Program-made: the position numbers and the translations under genes
Assembly (NCBI RefSeq): GCF_002099195.1
Contig: NZ_NBYX01000031.1
Span: forward strand, 1 to 64,000
Direction: 5' to 3'
Length of the DNA: 64,000 nucleotides
From: Burkholderia puraquae
GTDB lineage: Bacteria > Pseudomonadota > Gammaproteobacteria > Burkholderiales > Burkholderiaceae
Part shown: positions 33,977 through 43,009 of the stretch, piece by piece
How positions within the stretch are numbered: the first letter of the stretch is position 1
Layout: every line of letters starts with the position of its first letter
The notes under the pieces: model-generated
Told to the model about the DNA's origin: nothing
Database searches by the model: none
What the model saw: only the letters and a program-made list of their open reading frames with translations

Positions 33977-35611
33977 ATGCAAGCACTGACCCGTACAGCG
34001 ATCGCGTTATCGCTCGGTACCTTCATGCTCGCCGGCTGCGGCGGAGACGACAACGACGTGACGAGTGCGACGCCCGCCGTATCGGTGGCGGACTACGTCG
34101 TGCCGCGGGTGCCCGGCTGCGGCCCGGGCGACACGCCCGAGACGGCGCTGCAAGGGCAGGTGCCTGCCGCGCTGCGCCAGTCCGGATTCGGCGGCTTCAA
34201 CTGCAACCTGAAGCGCGTCAGCCAGGTGCAGGGCGAGGGCGCGTCGTGGTCGGCCGCGACCTACACCGACCGGCAGGGGCACACCTGCTTTTACCATGCG
34301 ACGATGGGCGCCTCCCCGGCATTCAACAATCCCGATGCGCCGCCGCGCGTGAACCCGGGCGTGCCGGTGATCGACATCACCGACCCGGCCAGGCCGGTAC
34401 GGGTGAGCTCGCTGACGTCCACGGCGATGGTCGACCCGTGGGAATCGCTGCGCGTGAACGTCGCGCGCGGGATTCTCGCCGCCGATAACGGGCTCGGCGG
34501 CGCCGGCGGGCCCGAAGTCGACCTGTACGACGTGGCCACCGACTGCACGCGCCCGCAGTTGCTCGCGAGCGTACCCATCGGCACGGGAGCCGACGGCGGC
34601 ATTCTCCCGAGTGCCAGGCCGATGGGCCACGAAGGCGGCTTTTCCCCGGACGGCTTCACGTACTACATCGGCGGCGCGTTTTCCAAGTCGTACTACGCAG
34701 TCGACCTGACGATCCCGACGCGGCCGAAGCTGATCTCGGCGATCACGATGGCCGAACTGGGCTTCGGAGCGGTTCCGCATGGGCTGTCCGTGAGCCAGGA
34801 TGGAACCCGTGCCTACTTCATCGGCCTCGGCAACACGGGCGCGGCGACCGGATCGGGCGCACCGCCGCTGGACAACCTGAACTCGAACGGCGACAACGGG
34901 TTCTTCGTCATCGACACCAGCGAAGTGCAGAGCCGTCGCCCCAATGCGCAGATGCACCGGATCGCAACGGTGCCGGTGCGCGACGGCAGTGCGGGGCAGC
35001 ATACGATTCCATTCGCGGTGGGCGGCAAGCCCTATGTGGTCGAGGTCGACGAAGGCGGATCGGGCGGCCTCCAGGATCCGGGGGCGGCAGGCGTGAAGGC
35101 CGCATGCAATGCCGGCATGGCGCCGTTCCCGCTGGGCCATATCTACGACATGTCGAACGAAGCGGCGCCGAAGCTCGTGTCCGAGCTGAGACTCGAAACG
35201 CATGCGGTGCAGAACTGCAGCAAGGTGATTCCCGACATCCTGGGCCTTTCGACGTTCACTTACGGCTCGCACTACTGCAGCGTCGACAACCGGGAGAACG
35301 CCACGGCGCTCGCGTGCAGCTACTTCAACTCCGGCGTGCGCGTCTTCGACATTCGCGATCCGGCCAAGCCGAAGGAAATCGCGTACTACAACCCGCCCGC
35401 CGCGAAATCCCCGGGCGCCGGTTCCGCGCACCTGATGTTCGGCCAGTATCGCCCGGGCGGCCCGGACTGGTGTGCGTCGCGCCTCGATTTCGACTTCGAC
35501 CGCCATCTGCTGACCACGGCGTGCCAGGACAACGGCCTGCTCGTGCTGTCGTTCGAGAACGGTGCGTGGCCGTTTCCCGAAAGCACCAAAGCGACGGAGA
35601 TCGGCAATTGA
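33977..35611 (+). CDS. LVIVD-type beta-propeller lipoprotein
   Basis: 544 residues, starting at the ATG at 33977 with AGGAGACAAGG just upstream. The signal sequence has a lipobox MLAGC (Cys20). The body repeats the LVIVD-like pattern of surface beta-propellers: GVPVIDITDPARPVRVSSL, YDVATDCTRPQLLASVP, YAVDLTIPTRPKLISAI, IYDMSNEAAPKLVSEL and VFDIRDPAKPKEIAYY. Several cysteines (for example GCGP, FNCNL, CKxx regions) suggest disulfides. Such proteins are thought to bind partners at the cell surface. Its stop overlaps the next ATG (TGATG), so the two are translationally coupled. Function unknown. Confidence 0.75.
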   Translation: MQALTRTAIALSLGTFMLAGCGGDDNDVTSATPAVSVADYVVPRVPGCGPGDTPETALQGQVPAALRQSGFGGFNCNLKRVSQVQGEGASWSAATYTDRQGHTCFYHATMGASPAFNNPDAPPRVNPGVPVIDITDPARPVRVSSLTSTAMVDPWESLRVNVARGILAADNGLGGAGGPEVDLYDVATDCTRPQLLASVPIGTGADGGILPSARPMGHEGGFSPDGFTYYIGGAFSKSYYAVDLTIPTRPKLISAITMAELGFGAVPHGLSVSQDGTRAYFIGLGNTGAATGSGAPPLDNLNSNGDNGFFVIDTSEVQSRRPNAQMHRIATVPVRDGSAGQHTIPFAVGGKPYVVEVDEGGSGGLQDPGAAGVKAACNAGMAPFPLGHIYDMSNEAAPKLVSELRLETHAVQNCSKVIPDILGLSTFTYGSHYCSVDNRENATALACSYFNSGVRVFDIRDPAKPKEIAYYNPPAAKSPGAGSAHLMFGQYRPGGPDWCASRLDFDFDRHLLTTACQDNGLLVLSFENGAWPFPESTKATEIGN

Positions 35612-37026
35612 TGCGCAGCAGACAGGTTGCTCGCAGGTCGTTGCGTGAGGGGGGTGCAAGCGGCAAGGCCGGCGCGCGAGGCCGTGCCCGGCGAAATCCG
35701 GGCGTTGCCGCGCTGGCCTTGCTGGCGGCGCTCGCCATGCCGCTGACGTGCTCGGGGTTCGAAGCGGACGTGCACTTCGGTCTCACGGCCTGGCTTGCGC
35801 GGCAGGCGGGGTTCGCGTCCGGCGAGGCCGACGCCATCGCGCTTGCCGACCAGCGGATGGATGCCGGCTCGATCGAATACATGACGTCGCCGCTTCAGTT
35901 CGCCTGCCTGTCGCGCTTCGCGCCCGATGCGCAGGATACCCAGGCGGCGCACTATCCGGGCGAGACCCGGGTGCCGGCCGCTGCCGCGGCGCGGGCCGTG
36001 GTGCCCGACGGCCCGGCCTCGCGCGCCTTGGTCGACGCCACGCTGCGGCGCGCCGAGGGGCGCAATGCCGCCTTCATGCTGGGCGAGTTCGGTCGGGCGC
36101 TGCATGCGCTGCAGGACGCGTGGGCGCACCAGGGCACGCCCTCCGTACCGGACTGGCGCCGCGACGGCATCGAATGCGATGCCGGTCTGGCGATGGCCGC
36201 GCCGGTCGAGCGCGGCGGCCCGTCCGGCCATGACGCGGAGATGACCTGGCGTTGGCCCGTCGATACGGAGGCGATGGCGAAATCGACGTATCTCCAGATG
36301 CTTCGTTATCCGAAGATCAATGGCGTGTCGAGAAACGCGCTGCCGTGGGAACAGGTCCGGCTGCTGCTCGCCGGTTTTATCGACGCGCGTACCAAGCACG
36401 CGAAATCCGGCTGGTTCGTCGCGAACGGCGTAAAGGACACGTCGTTCCTCGACGGCACGAGCCTGCCGGACGGCCCCGCGTGGCAGGCGGTCCGCTGGCA
36501 CGGCCGGCGTGACGTGCCGAAGCCGGCGTCGCCGGCCGTGCAACCCGGCGTCGACAAGGCGCTCGTCGACTTCTACGCGCGCTTCTTCCACGACTGGGTC
36601 ACGACGTCGCCGGTGGACAAGCGCTGGCTGCCTGCGCTCGCTGCCAGTCGTACCGGCAAGCCCGACGGCCCGCTCGTCGAGCAGTTGACCGGTTGGCGCC
36701 TGCGGGATCACGGCGCCTACCTCGCCGTCGGGACGCCTTCGCAGCCGACGGGAAGCGCCAAGGCGATCTTGCGCAACCGTGCGTCGTTCGCGGTCTTCAG
36801 GTCGCTGAACGATGCAGTGCTGCCGCTCATCGTGGAGGGCGACAAGCCGTCTCCGATCCTGCCTTTCGTGGTGTTTCCGTTGCCGGATTCGGCCGGCGGC
36901 AACAAGCGTGCCGTTGCGTTGATCAAGCTGCTCGATGCGCCTTACGACACGATCGGCGTGGTGTCGGAGCAGGGAAGCGTGGCCGGCTGGAAGATCACGG
37001 GACTGATTTCGTCATCCGATTACTGA
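35611..37026 (+). CDS. Zinc phospholipase C/S1-P1 nuclease-like secreted protein
   Basis: 471 residues from an ATG overlapping the previous stop. After a basic N-terminus and a signal peptide (about 31-49), the mature protein begins FEADVHFGLTAWLARQAGF. His55, Asp80, Asp84, His114, a HALQDAWAHQG motif (His165, Asp169, His173) and His207 are arranged as in zinc-dependent phospholipase C and S1/P1 nucleases, which bind three zincs through His and Asp. The C-terminal 200 residues do not match a family I know. It is probably periplasmic or exported. Neighbours on both sides are only one or two bases away, so it is part of a coupled operon. Confidence 0.6.
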   Translation: MRSRQVARRSLREGGASGKAGARGRARRNPGVAALALLAALAMPLTCSGFEADVHFGLTAWLARQAGFASGEADAIALADQRMDAGSIEYMTSPLQFACLSRFAPDAQDTQAAHYPGETRVPAAAAARAVVPDGPASRALVDATLRRAEGRNAAFMLGEFGRALHALQDAWAHQGTPSVPDWRRDGIECDAGLAMAAPVERGGPSGHDAEMTWRWPVDTEAMAKSTYLQMLRYPKINGVSRNALPWEQVRLLLAGFIDARTKHAKSGWFVANGVKDTSFLDGTSLPDGPAWQAVRWHGRRDVPKPASPAVQPGVDKALVDFYARFFHDWVTTSPVDKRWLPALAASRTGKPDGPLVEQLTGWRLRDHGAYLAVGTPSQPTGSAKAILRNRASFAVFRSLNDAVLPLIVEGDKPSPILPFVVFPLPDSAGGNKRAVALIKLLDAPYDTIGVVSEQGSVAGWKITGLISSSDY

Positions 37027-37027
37027 T

Positions 37028-38542
37028 ATGCGCGACGACTTCGAATACGATGCGCGCGGCGCGACGGCCCCCGTCAACACCCGGGTACTGCGCCGCAAGG
37101 CATGGCTGGCCCCGGGGGGCGCGGCGTTTCTCGCATGCGCGCCGACCTGCGCCGATGCGCATGCATGGAATATTCCCTACTACCTGCCTGTGCCCTTGTG
37201 GCTCTATGCGTACGCGGCCACCGGCACGCTCGTGGTGTCCTTCATGATCCTGGCGTTCGCATCGGGCGCTCGCATTCCGGACACGCGCGGGCCGGCGATC
37301 CGATGGCGCCGGGACTGGCGGATACCGGCCGCGGCGCTCGCAGCGGGGCAGGCCGCCAGCATGGGTTTCATCGTCCTGCTGATCGTGTCGGGCCTTGCCG
37401 GCACCCAGAACCCGTTCGTCAACCTCGGCATGTCGGGATTCTGGCTCTGGTTCTATCTGGGGTCGATCTATGTCAGTGCGGTGTTCGGCGGCCTCTATGC
37501 GCTCACCAACCCGTTTGCGTTGATGCTGCGGATCGCGGCGCGCTGCGTTCCGGCAATCGACAAGGGCCGGTATCGCTATCCCCGCGGCCTGGCATCGTAT
37601 CCCGCGCTGATCGCGTACGTTGCCCTCATCGCGCTGGAGCTGTTCGGCGCGGCAAGGCCGCGAGACGCGAGCCTGTTTCTTGCCGGCTATGTGATCTATG
37701 CGCTGGCCGGTTCGTTCTGCTTCGGCCGAGACGTGTGGCTCACGCATTTCGATGCGTTCGGCATCCTGTGCGGATTGTGCGCGCGACTTTCGCCGTTCGA
37801 ATGGCGTCGCGTGTCGGCGCGCGAAATCGGCATCAGGCTGAGGAATCCGGTCGCCGGCATGGCATCGGAGCGGCCGCTGGACGCGAGCGTCGTGATCTTC
37901 CTGTCGTTCATGCTTTCGTCGACGGCCTACGACGGCTTGCGCGATACGGCCGTCTGGAACACTTTCTTCTGGCGCGGCATCTATCCGCTGATCGTCGCGG
38001 TATTTCCGGCGCTGAAAAACCACTACGCGATCGCGGGAGATCTCGTGCTCGCCGGGCAGTGGGCCACCTTTGCCGCAGTCGGGCTGGCCTACCATGGCCT
38101 GTTCCGGGGCTTCTGCGCGCTCGGTGCGGCGGGATCGCGTTCGACGCTGGATGGAGGGGCGTTTGCGCGGCAATTCTGCCTGTTGCTGTTGCCGATCGCG
38201 CTGTTCTACAACGTGTGTCACTACTTCACGCTGTTCATCGACCAGAGGCGGCAGATCCTTTCACTGCTCTCCGATCCGCTCGGCATCGGCTGGAACCTGC
38301 TGGCGCTCGAGCCGGCGCAGGTCGCGCCGACCTCGCTGCTGATCGACGTCGGCTACATCTGGCATGCGCAGGTCCTGCTGATTCTCGCCGGCCATGTGCT
38401 GAGCGTGTACGTCACGCACGCGATCGCCGTCCGTCATCGCGTGCTGGCCGGCACCGTGGTGCTCAACCAGTTGCCGTTGCTGGGGCTGACGATCGCGCTG
38501 ACGATCAGCGGCCTGTGGATCCTGTCGCTGCCGCTCGCGTGA
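37028..38542 (+). CDS. Polytopic membrane protein, FedB (fenitrothion hydrolase)-like
   Basis: 504 residues starting two bases after the previous stop. It has a probable cleaved or first hydrophobic segment (to about residue 45, ending ADAHAWN) and then about ten more helices. The motif AWNIPYYLPVPLWLYAYAAT followed by VVSFMILAFA recalls the P-x-P-x-W-L-F region of the FedB-like family, proteins named after a Burkholderia organophosphate hydrolase and widespread in actinomycetes with no proven general function. Many His and Trp residues sit in loops. It forms the membrane end of the four-gene run with the cupredoxin-like, LVIVD and PLC-like proteins. Its 3' end overlaps the convergent AraC gene by 38 bases. 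Confidence 0.55.
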   Translation: MRDDFEYDARGATAPVNTRVLRRKAWLAPGGAAFLACAPTCADAHAWNIPYYLPVPLWLYAYAATGTLVVSFMILAFASGARIPDTRGPAIRWRRDWRIPAAALAAGQAASMGFIVLLIVSGLAGTQNPFVNLGMSGFWLWFYLGSIYVSAVFGGLYALTNPFALMLRIAARCVPAIDKGRYRYPRGLASYPALIAYVALIALELFGAARPRDASLFLAGYVIYALAGSFCFGRDVWLTHFDAFGILCGLCARLSPFEWRRVSAREIGIRLRNPVAGMASERPLDASVVIFLSFMLSSTAYDGLRDTAVWNTFFWRGIYPLIVAVFPALKNHYAIAGDLVLAGQWATFAAVGLAYHGLFRGFCALGAAGSRSTLDGGAFARQFCLLLLPIALFYNVCHYFTLFIDQRRQILSLLSDPLGIGWNLLALEPAQVAPTSLLIDVGYIWHAQVLLILAGHVLSVYVTHAIAVRHRVLAGTVVLNQLPLLGLTIALTISGLWILSLPLA

Positions 38543-39440
38543 GGTTCGCGGCACGCGGCTTGAGCCCGGACGGCGAGCATCCCCACCGTTTGCGGAACGT
38601 GGCGGAGAAGTGGCTCGTGGTCGAAAAGCCGCATGCGAGCGCGGCCTCGGTCACGTCGCATCGCCCGCGTTCGATCAGGTCGCGGGCGGCTTGCAGCCGG
38701 GTCTCGACGATGTACTGATGCGGCGTCAGCCCGTTGGCTTTCTTGAAGTTCCGGATGAACGAATACAGGTCGCCGGGATAGTCGACTGCTTCGGCAAGCG
38801 TCACGAGCGTCAGCGGATCGCGGAAATTGTCGCGGATGTACTCGACGGCCCGGCGCATCCCCTGCGCATGCGTGTACTCCCGGGCCTTTCGCGTCGACTC
38901 GAGATACGACATGCGGCCAAGCGCGGCCGCGCCCAGGGTTTCGACGTAGGTCGGCCCCGACGGCATCCCCGCGACCGCATCTTCATGGATGCTCCTGATG
39001 ATCTGCACGAGCAGATCGTCGCTCACGTCGAAGCGGGGCACGGCCGGGACGGTCGGCGTGCTGGACCGCAGCCCGCACCGCGACAGCCAGCCCACATCGA
39101 AATGGACGGCGAGCCACTCGATGTCGTTCGACCAACGGCTGGAGCACGCGAAGCCGGGCGGCACGTAAGTCAACGGCGTGCGCATCACGTGCGCGGCCCA
39201 TCCGTTGCCGTCCGTGCGCATCTCGAATCCCGTCGGCGCGCGCAGGTGCAGCGTGAAAATCGGCTCGGTCGTTTCGAGATCGATCAGCTCCGACGCGGCG
39301 GCGATGTAGTGGTCGATCGCGACGACGCCGCGCGACGGCGTCGCAAGCTGCCTTTTCCAGCCCGCAGGCGGTTGCCAGTTCGACCGGCGTCCGTCGGGGT
39401 GTTTCGCACATACATAGCGCAACGCTGGCCGGTTCTGCAT
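38505..39440 (-). CDS. AraC-family transcriptional regulator
   Basis: 311 residues from the ATG at 39440, chosen for the AAGGGA site seven bases upstream; earlier in-frame starts lie at 39455 and 39479. The N-terminal part (about 20-170) is an AraC-type sensory domain of the AraC_binding_2 sort (HVMRTPLTYVPPGFACSSRW). Two helix-turn-helix units are in the last 100 residues: TLVTLAEAVDYPGDLYSFIR and VTEAALACGFSTTSHFSATF, ending in RKRWGCSPSGLK. It is convergent with the membrane protein gene and overlaps its end. It may regulate the downstream-reading sulfatase region or act elsewhere; target unknown. Confidence 0.85.
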   Translation of the reverse strand: MQNRPALRYVCAKHPDGRRSNWQPPAGWKRQLATPSRGVVAIDHYIAAASELIDLETTEPIFTLHLRAPTGFEMRTDGNGWAAHVMRTPLTYVPPGFACSSRWSNDIEWLAVHFDVGWLSRCGLRSSTPTVPAVPRFDVSDDLLVQIIRSIHEDAVAGMPSGPTYVETLGAAALGRMSYLESTRKAREYTHAQGMRRAVEYIRDNFRDPLTLVTLAEAVDYPGDLYSFIRNFKKANGLTPHQYIVETRLQAARDLIERGRCDVTEAALACGFSTTSHFSATFRKRWGCSPSGLKPRAANLTRAAATGSTGR

Positions 39441-39672
39441 GCCTGTTCCCTTCATGTTGCCTGGACACGGGCGAAGCACGCGCTCGCCGCGATGGTCCGC
39501 CCTGGAGAATCAGCACACTGTAGGGCGTCATGCTTACTCGATGCTTACCTGTCCCGGACGACGAGGAAAAGGGGCGCCCCGCGCGCGGTCGAGCGGAACG
39601 GCCGCACGGCACGGGATCACGGAGCGCGGAATCGTCCGATGTTTGCCGGTTCCGGAAGACGGCCGGCCGCCT

Positions 39673-41523
39673 TCAATGCCGCTTGCGGATCTGCACCTGT
39701 ACCTTGCCGTCGCGGATCGGCATGACGTCGGGGCTGTCGTCACCGACTTCGCTCGCGATCAGGTCGTTCAGGCGGCCGTTCATTGCGAGCAGCAGCTCGC
39801 CGTGCTGCTTCCTGTCCACCGCGAGATTGCGCATCTCGCCCGGATCGCTCGCGACGTCGAACAATTCGACGTCGTTGTGCGCGAACAGGTCTTCCATCGT
39901 CGTCGGCCGGTTGAATTCGAGCGGCGAGAAATAGCGCGTGAACCGGTAGCGGCCGTCGAACACGCTGCGGATCGTGCCGCGCAACCGGAAATCCGGCTGC
40001 TGCGCGAGCGCACGACGCAGCAACTCGTCCTCCGGCACGCCCTTCTGGCGCATCGTGCCCAGTTCCTTCAGCATCCATTCGCTGTCGTAGTAGAGCAGCA
40101 TCGCGTAGTTGAACAGCGTCGCATCGCGCGCCGCGTGCCGCTGCGCGTCTGCCGGCTTCGCGAGCCAGCGCGTGAGGTCGTGCCCCTTCAGCGCGCTGCC
40201 GCGGATCGACGCGAGACGCGCGTCGTCGAGACCGGTGAGCCCGAGCAGCGTCGGCGCGATGTCGATGTGCGACGTCAGCGCATCGCACTGCATGCCGCCC
40301 GGATACGCGGGATGGCGGATCACGAGCGGCACGTGGTTCTGCGGCTGGTACGCGGTTGCGCCCTTGCCGACGAGCTGGTGCGCGCCGATGTGATCGCCGT
40401 GGTCGGCCGTCATCACGACGATCGTGCGTTCGTCGAGGCCGAGCGACTGCAGCGACTGCAGCAGGCGCACGACGTGCGTGTCGCAGTCGCGCACGCAGTT
40501 GAAGTAGTTGTCCTGATAGATGCGCAGGCGTTCGTCGGTGAACGGATAGCGGCCGACGAGGTTCGCATGCGCGGCGTTGAACATCCCGTGCGCGGGCGGC
40601 CGCCCCGGCTCGTCGTACGGCTGCCGCCGCGACGCCGCGAGCGGCACGTCGCGCCACGACGTGCGATACAGCGCGTCGTTCGGCGGCGGCGCGTTGCCGA
40701 GCATCGGGTGGTTCGCGTCCTGCACCGTCGAGCCGTTCGTGTCGGTGTTCACGAACATCGCGTCGTGCGGGTTCACCAGGTTCACCGCGAGGAACCACGG
40801 CTTGCCTTCCTTCGCGAGGCGCGGCGCGTGATTGCGCATCCAGCTCACCGCGGCCTCGGCCGTGATCCCGTCGTACTGGTAGCCGCCGCGCACCATCCCG
40901 ATCAGGTCGCCCACGCCGAAATAGTCGTCGAAGCCGTACGAGCGGATCGTGCGGTTGTAGTCGGCCACGGGCGCCGTGTACGGGCTCGCGGTTTCGTGCA
41001 TCGACGCGCTCAGGTGCCACTTGCCGAGATACGCGGCGTAGTAGCCGGCGTCGCGCAGCATGTGGCCGACGGTGCGCACGTCCGGCGACATGTCCTTTTG
41101 CCAGGGCACGCCCGCGTTGTCGAGCACGCCGGTGTGCTGGATATGTTGCCCCGTGTAGACCGTCGAGCGCGACGGCGAGCACACGCACGCGGCGATCTGG
41201 TGGTGCATGAACGTGATGCCGTCGCGGCGCAGCGCTTCGCGGCCCGGCACCGGGAACGGCCAGCGGTCGAAGTGGCGCTCCTGGTCGGTCAGGATGAACA
41301 GGATGTTGTAGCCGGCGGGCGGCGCGGCGGGCGTGGTCGTCGCGCCGTGGAACGCGGGCGCGGGATCGGCGCCCGCGCCGGCGGCAACCGGGGCGGCCGG
41401 CGGCGTGTTCGCGGCCAGCGCGTCGGCGCCGAAGCCGGCCGCCGCGACGGCCGCGCCGGCCAGCTTGAGGAACTGGCGCCGCGGGGTGGGTTCGGCGGCG
41501 GGGGTGTCCTGATCGTCTTTCAC
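39673..41523 (-). CDS. Tat-exported sulfatase (FGly type)
   Basis: 616 residues from a GTG at 41523, with GGAG about 13 bases upstream. A twin-arginine signal (RRQFLKLAG) opens the protein. The sulfatase active site CSPSR is at residues 115-119 (Cys115 becomes formylglycine when the matching oxidase is present), and ILTDQ near residue 80 is the first metal-binding loop. A later HGDHIGAHQLVGKG segment holds further metal ligands. It should hydrolyse sulfate esters in the periplasm. At 616 residues it is longer than choline-sulfatase. A LysR gene divergent across a perfect inverted repeat is the likely regulator. Substrate unknown. Confidence 0.87.
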   Translation of the reverse strand: MKDDQDTPAAEPTPRRQFLKLAGAAVAAAGFGADALAANTPPAAPVAAGAGADPAPAFHGATTTPAAPPAGYNILFILTDQERHFDRWPFPVPGREALRRDGITFMHHQIAACVCSPSRSTVYTGQHIQHTGVLDNAGVPWQKDMSPDVRTVGHMLRDAGYYAAYLGKWHLSASMHETASPYTAPVADYNRTIRSYGFDDYFGVGDLIGMVRGGYQYDGITAEAAVSWMRNHAPRLAKEGKPWFLAVNLVNPHDAMFVNTDTNGSTVQDANHPMLGNAPPPNDALYRTSWRDVPLAASRRQPYDEPGRPPAHGMFNAAHANLVGRYPFTDERLRIYQDNYFNCVRDCDTHVVRLLQSLQSLGLDERTIVVMTADHGDHIGAHQLVGKGATAYQPQNHVPLVIRHPAYPGGMQCDALTSHIDIAPTLLGLTGLDDARLASIRGSALKGHDLTRWLAKPADAQRHAARDATLFNYAMLLYYDSEWMLKELGTMRQKGVPEDELLRRALAQQPDFRLRGTIRSVFDGRYRFTRYFSPLEFNRPTTMEDLFAHNDVELFDVASDPGEMRNLAVDRKQHGELLLAMNGRLNDLIASEVGDDSPDVMPIRDGKVQVQIRKRH

Positions 41524-41594
41524 GTCGGCTGTCTCCTGGTCTTGCCGGCTCGTGCCGGGGGTTTTCACGCCGACGACTATGCGGCAGGATCGCG

Positions 41595-41627
41595 TATCGA
41601 TCGATGAAAGATCGGGATCGATCGATA
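41595..41627. promoter_or_regulatory. Perfect inverted repeat between sulfatase and LysR genes
   Basis: TATCGATCGAT and ATCGATCGATA, 11-bp arms with an 11-base spacer (33 bases total), in the 119-base divergent gap. Size and position suit a LysR dimer-of-dimers site controlling both genes. Confidence 0.6.
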
Positions 41628-41642
41628 ACCTGACGAACATGA

Positions 41643-42674
41643 ATGACGGAGACGCCCGTGACCCACGACCCACGCGCCCCGGCCGGCCGCACGCAGCCGG
41701 AACCGCTCGTGCCGCCCGGCGCGCCGGCCCACGAGCGGCGCATCGCGCAGGCGCTGCGCCGGCTGCGCGTGCGTGACATGGAAACGCTCGACACGCTCGG
41801 TCGCACGCGCAGCTTCGCCCGCACGGCCGAGGCTGCGTCGATCACGCAGCCCGCGCTGTCGAAATGGCTGCGCGAGCTCGAGGAATCGCTCGGCCTGCCG
41901 CTGTTCGAACGCACGTCGCGGCGCGTCGCGCCGACCGCCTACGGCGACGCGCTGCTCGAATGCATCGGCCGTGTGCTGACCGACATGCGCGGCGTCGCGC
42001 CCGCGTTCGACGCGTTGCGCACCGGCACCGGCCGCCCGGTGTCGATCGGCCTGCTGCCGAACATGGCGCCCCAGCTGATTCCGGGCGCGCTGGCGTGGCT
42101 GCGGGAAGCCGGCCGTCCCGTGCAGCTCAACGTGCGCGAGGACACGCTCGACCGGATGCTCGCGCAGGCGCAGCGCCGCGAGCTCGACCTGCTCGTGTGC
42201 CGGCTCGATGCGTCGGCGCTGAGCGCGGGGCTCGACGTCGCGCCGCTGTATCGCGACGACATGATCGTCGTATGCGGGCCGCGCCATCCGCTGCTCGGGC
42301 GCGCGCGGATCGGCTGGCGCGATGTTGCCGCGTTTCCGTGGATCGCGCCGCCGCTCGGGTCGCCCGCGCGCACGGCGCTGGACACCGAGTTCGCGAAGGC
42401 GGGCCTGCCGCCGCCGTCCGTGTTGATGGAATCGGTGTCATGGCAGACCAACCGCGCGGTGGCCGAGCAGTCGCCTTGCCTGTTCGTGCAGTCGGCCCGC
42501 GCGTTCGAGCTGGCCGCACGCGCAGGGGAGCGCGTCGGCCGGTTGCCGCTGAAGCTGTCGACGATGCCTGACACGGTCGGCGCGCTGTATGCGGCGCCCG
42601 CGGGCGTGTCGGTCGCGGCCGCGATCGATGCGTTGAAGGCCGTCACGCGCACGGATCCCGGCGCGCTCGCATGA
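41643..42674 (+). CDS. LysR-family regulator, likely of the sulfatase
   Basis: 343 residues. A long polar N-terminal tail (about 40 residues) precedes the winged helix-turn-helix (METLDTLGRTRSFARTAEAA, QPALSKWLRELEESLGLPLF, RVAPTAYG). The effector domain follows with VSIGLLPNMAPQLIPGAL. The start shown is the first ATG; the HTH would also fit one beginning near residue 46. The perfect repeat at 41595-41627 and the divergent sulfatase suggest a sulfate-starvation or substrate-responsive regulator. Confidence 0.85.
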   Translation: MTETPVTHDPRAPAGRTQPEPLVPPGAPAHERRIAQALRRLRVRDMETLDTLGRTRSFARTAEAASITQPALSKWLRELEESLGLPLFERTSRRVAPTAYGDALLECIGRVLTDMRGVAPAFDALRTGTGRPVSIGLLPNMAPQLIPGALAWLREAGRPVQLNVREDTLDRMLAQAQRRELDLLVCRLDASALSAGLDVAPLYRDDMIVVCGPRHPLLGRARIGWRDVAAFPWIAPPLGSPARTALDTEFAKAGLPPPSVLMESVSWQTNRAVAEQSPCLFVQSARAFELAARAGERVGRLPLKLSTMPDTVGALYAAPAGVSVAAAIDALKAVTRTDPGALA

Positions 42675-43009
42675 CCGCCAACGGAGCCGGGGCGCCGCCA
42701 CAATCTGACAAACCGTCGGCAAGCGCGGTGCGACCGGGCTCGGCCTTGCCCAGCGCCGTCGCGCGGCGTGCAAGTCTTTCCGCAAGCTGACCGCCGGCCG
42801 CCAACGCGGCACCGACCGCGCGTAACCCCTGATGCACGTGGACGCGCGGGTTGTCACGGATTGGTGTTAAATGTATTTCGGTACGCGTGGCACCGCGCGC
42901 CATACGGGGCGCACCGGGCATCGGCGTAAACCCGGAGCGACAAACGGCACGAAGGCTCGAAAACGAATCGGGCGCATCAGACCCGATCGGACAGACGGCA
43001 GGATTCATC
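42675..43009. other. Intergenic region before the GGDEF-EAL gene
   Basis: 335 bases without a convincing gene. A TTAAATG-type AT-rich patch at 42865-42875 is a possible promoter. The reading frame of the next gene stays open through part of this gap from a TTG at 42851, so its start could be earlier than assigned. Confidence 0.45.
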
